A stretch of DNA of 64,000 nt from Amycolatopsis decaplanina DSM 44594 (GTDB lineage Bacteria; Actinomycetota; Actinomycetes; Mycobacteriales; Pseudonocardiaceae): assembly GCF_000342005.1 (NCBI RefSeq), contig NZ_AOHO01000032.1, positions 1 through 64,000 on the forward strand, given 5' to 3'. Position 1 is the stretch's first letter, and each line of letters begins with the position of its first letter. Under the pieces are notes generated by a model that had not been told where the DNA came from, did no database searches, and saw nothing but the letters and a program-made list of their open reading frames with translations. The translations under genes and the position numbers were made by a program. Of this stretch, positions 63,052 to 64,000 are shown piece by piece.

Positions 63052-64000
63052 CTATGACCTCTCCGGTTTGCGGTACCCCGTTTCGCGGTACCGCGGTTCA
63101 CCGCCGTTCGCGCGGCCGTCCTCCTGCCGGGTTCCCGTACCGAACGGCGCCGTTCCTGGGCGGGCGCGGGCCTCGCCGTCCTCGGCGCGGGCCTCGCCGC
63201 CTTGGCGGCGCCTCCCCTGGCCGCGGCGCCCTTGCGCTTGGCGGGCGGGCGGTACGGCTCGGGCGCGGGAAGCCTCAGCAGGCGTCCGAATTTACCCGGC
63301 CCCTGCGAGCGCAGTGCGGCCACCGCCTCCGGTTCGTGCCGGGCGGCGTTGGCGAGGATCCCCATGATGAGCATGGTGATCACCAGTGACGTCCCGCCGT
63401 AGGAGATCAGCGGCAGCGTGACCCCGGTGACCGGCAGCAGGCCGACGACGTAGCCGATGTTGATTCCGGCCTGCGCGACCAGGAAGACGGTCAGCGTGCC
63501 GGACACGATGCGGATCCACGGATCGAGGTTCCGGGTGGCGATCCGCAGGCCCACGACGGCGACCCCGGCGAACAGCCCCAGCACCACGACGCAGCCGATG
63601 AAGCCGAGTTCCTCGCCGATCAGGGCGAAGATGAAGTCGTTCTGCACGTTCGGCAGGTAGCCCCAGTTGGACTGGCCCTGGCCGAGGCCCTTGCCGAACA
63701 GCCCGCCGTCGGCGAGCGCGAGTTTCGCCTGGTTGGCCTGGAAGCCGTCCGCGCTGGTGTCCGGGTCGCCGGAGACGAACGACATGACCCGCGCGAGCCG
63801 GTACGGCGCGATGATGGCCAGCACCAGGATCCCGGCGAGACCGCCCGCGAGGATGACGCCGAACAGCCGTTTCGGCGCGCCCGCGAACCACAGCAGAGCC
63901 AGCAGCACCACCGCGAGGGTGACGGTGCCGCCGAGGTCGGGCTGCATCATGACCAGCGCGAACATCAGCAGCGCGATCGGCACGACCGGGACGAGCAGAT
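63048..64000 (-). CDS. ftsW: Peptidoglycan glycosyltransferase FtsW (5' part beyond the window)
   Basis: C-terminal about 317 residues. SEDS signatures: [50 protein letters not shown]. The C-terminal cytoplasmic tail is long and basic (about 95 residues of Arg/Ala/Pro), with repeats like [14 protein letters not shown]. Septal glycan polymerase, with PBP partners. The start lies beyond the right edge. Confidence 0.95.
   Translation of the reverse strand, partial: LLVPVVPIALLMFALVMMQPDLGGTVTLAVVLLALLWFAGAPKRLFGVILAGGLAGILVLAIIAPYRLARVMSFVSGDPDTSADGFQANQAKLALADGGLFGKGLGQGQSNWGYLPNVQNDFIFALIGEELGFIGCVVVLGLFAGVAVVGLRIATRNLDPWIRIVSGTLTVFLVAQAGINIGYVVGLLPVTGVTLPLISYGGTSLVITMLIMGILANAARHEPEAVAALRSQGPGKFGRLLRLPAPEPYRPPAKRKGAAARGGAAKAARPAPRTARPAPAQERRRSVREPGRRTAARTAVNRGTAKRGTANRRGHR

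Overview
The window is GC-rich actinomycete chromosome (roughly 70% GC by eye, strong G/C third positions, GTG and TTG starts). Gene content and order point to the Pseudonocardiales, most likely Amycolatopsis or a close relative. Several blocks match Mycobacterium tuberculosis locally (hflX-dapF-miaA-Rv2728c-like-DUF349-Rv2732c-like-miaB; recX-recA-DUF3046; sdhBA-anchor-Rv0250c-like; Rv2175c-like/pknL; ftsQ-murC-murG-ftsW). This is core chromosome; I see no prophage, plasmid, integrase, transposase or CRISPR array.

Layout. 0.1-10.2 kb: translation and tRNA-modification genes (hflX, miaA, miaB), dapF, a DUF349 protein, and an ArsR-type regulator divergent from an MFS exporter. 10.2-13.2 kb: orphan TAXI solute-binding lipoprotein and a two-component system. 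13.6-17 kb: glutamate-type ABC importer (gluABCD). 17-18 kb: methyltransferase, tRNA-Glu, a tRNA-shaped RNA candidate and a 23-codon ORF with a strong ribosome site and terminator. 18-21.9 kb: succinate dehydrogenase operon, divergent from Entner-Doudoroff edd-eda (22.1-24.7 kb). 24.7-26.3 kb: small accessory enzymes. 27-29.2 kb: recX, recA (with LexA and PafBC-type sites) and DUF3046. 29.3-36.6 kb: membrane-anchored Hsp70-like protein, long Lhr helicase, peptide deformylase. 36.6-45.6 kb: acetyltransferases, VOC proteins, a DinB-fold protein, an SOS-box-associated HEPN protein, YbaK, EamA, DUF885, metF. 45.8-48 kb: MerB-like protein, azlCD, CGNR regulator. 48.1-52.4 kb: carotenoid operon (GGPP synthase, CrtI, CrtB) with a coupled F420-type oxidoreductase. 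52.5-59.5 kb: CGNR regulator/MFS pair, Rv2175c-like protein, PASTA kinase, NmrA-like oxidoreductase and TetR. 59.5-64 kb: division and cell-wall genes ftsQ-murC-murG-ftsW, with ftsW running off the right edge.

The most unusual signal is between the genes. At least six families of long, near-perfect palindromes (called A to F here) recur at 3' ends of genes and in three large gaps (7.35-7.8, 26.35-27.05 and 42.1-43.0 kb). Copies differ by paired substitutions that keep the stems intact. Some arms supply the stop codon, and even the last residues, of neighbouring genes. One copy appears split by about 560 bp of other palindromes.

Other points worth a look: a 69-nt sequence that folds into a perfect four-stem cloverleaf next to tRNA-Glu; two divergent start codons sharing one CATG inside a nested palindrome; and a second SOS box in front of the HEPN gene.
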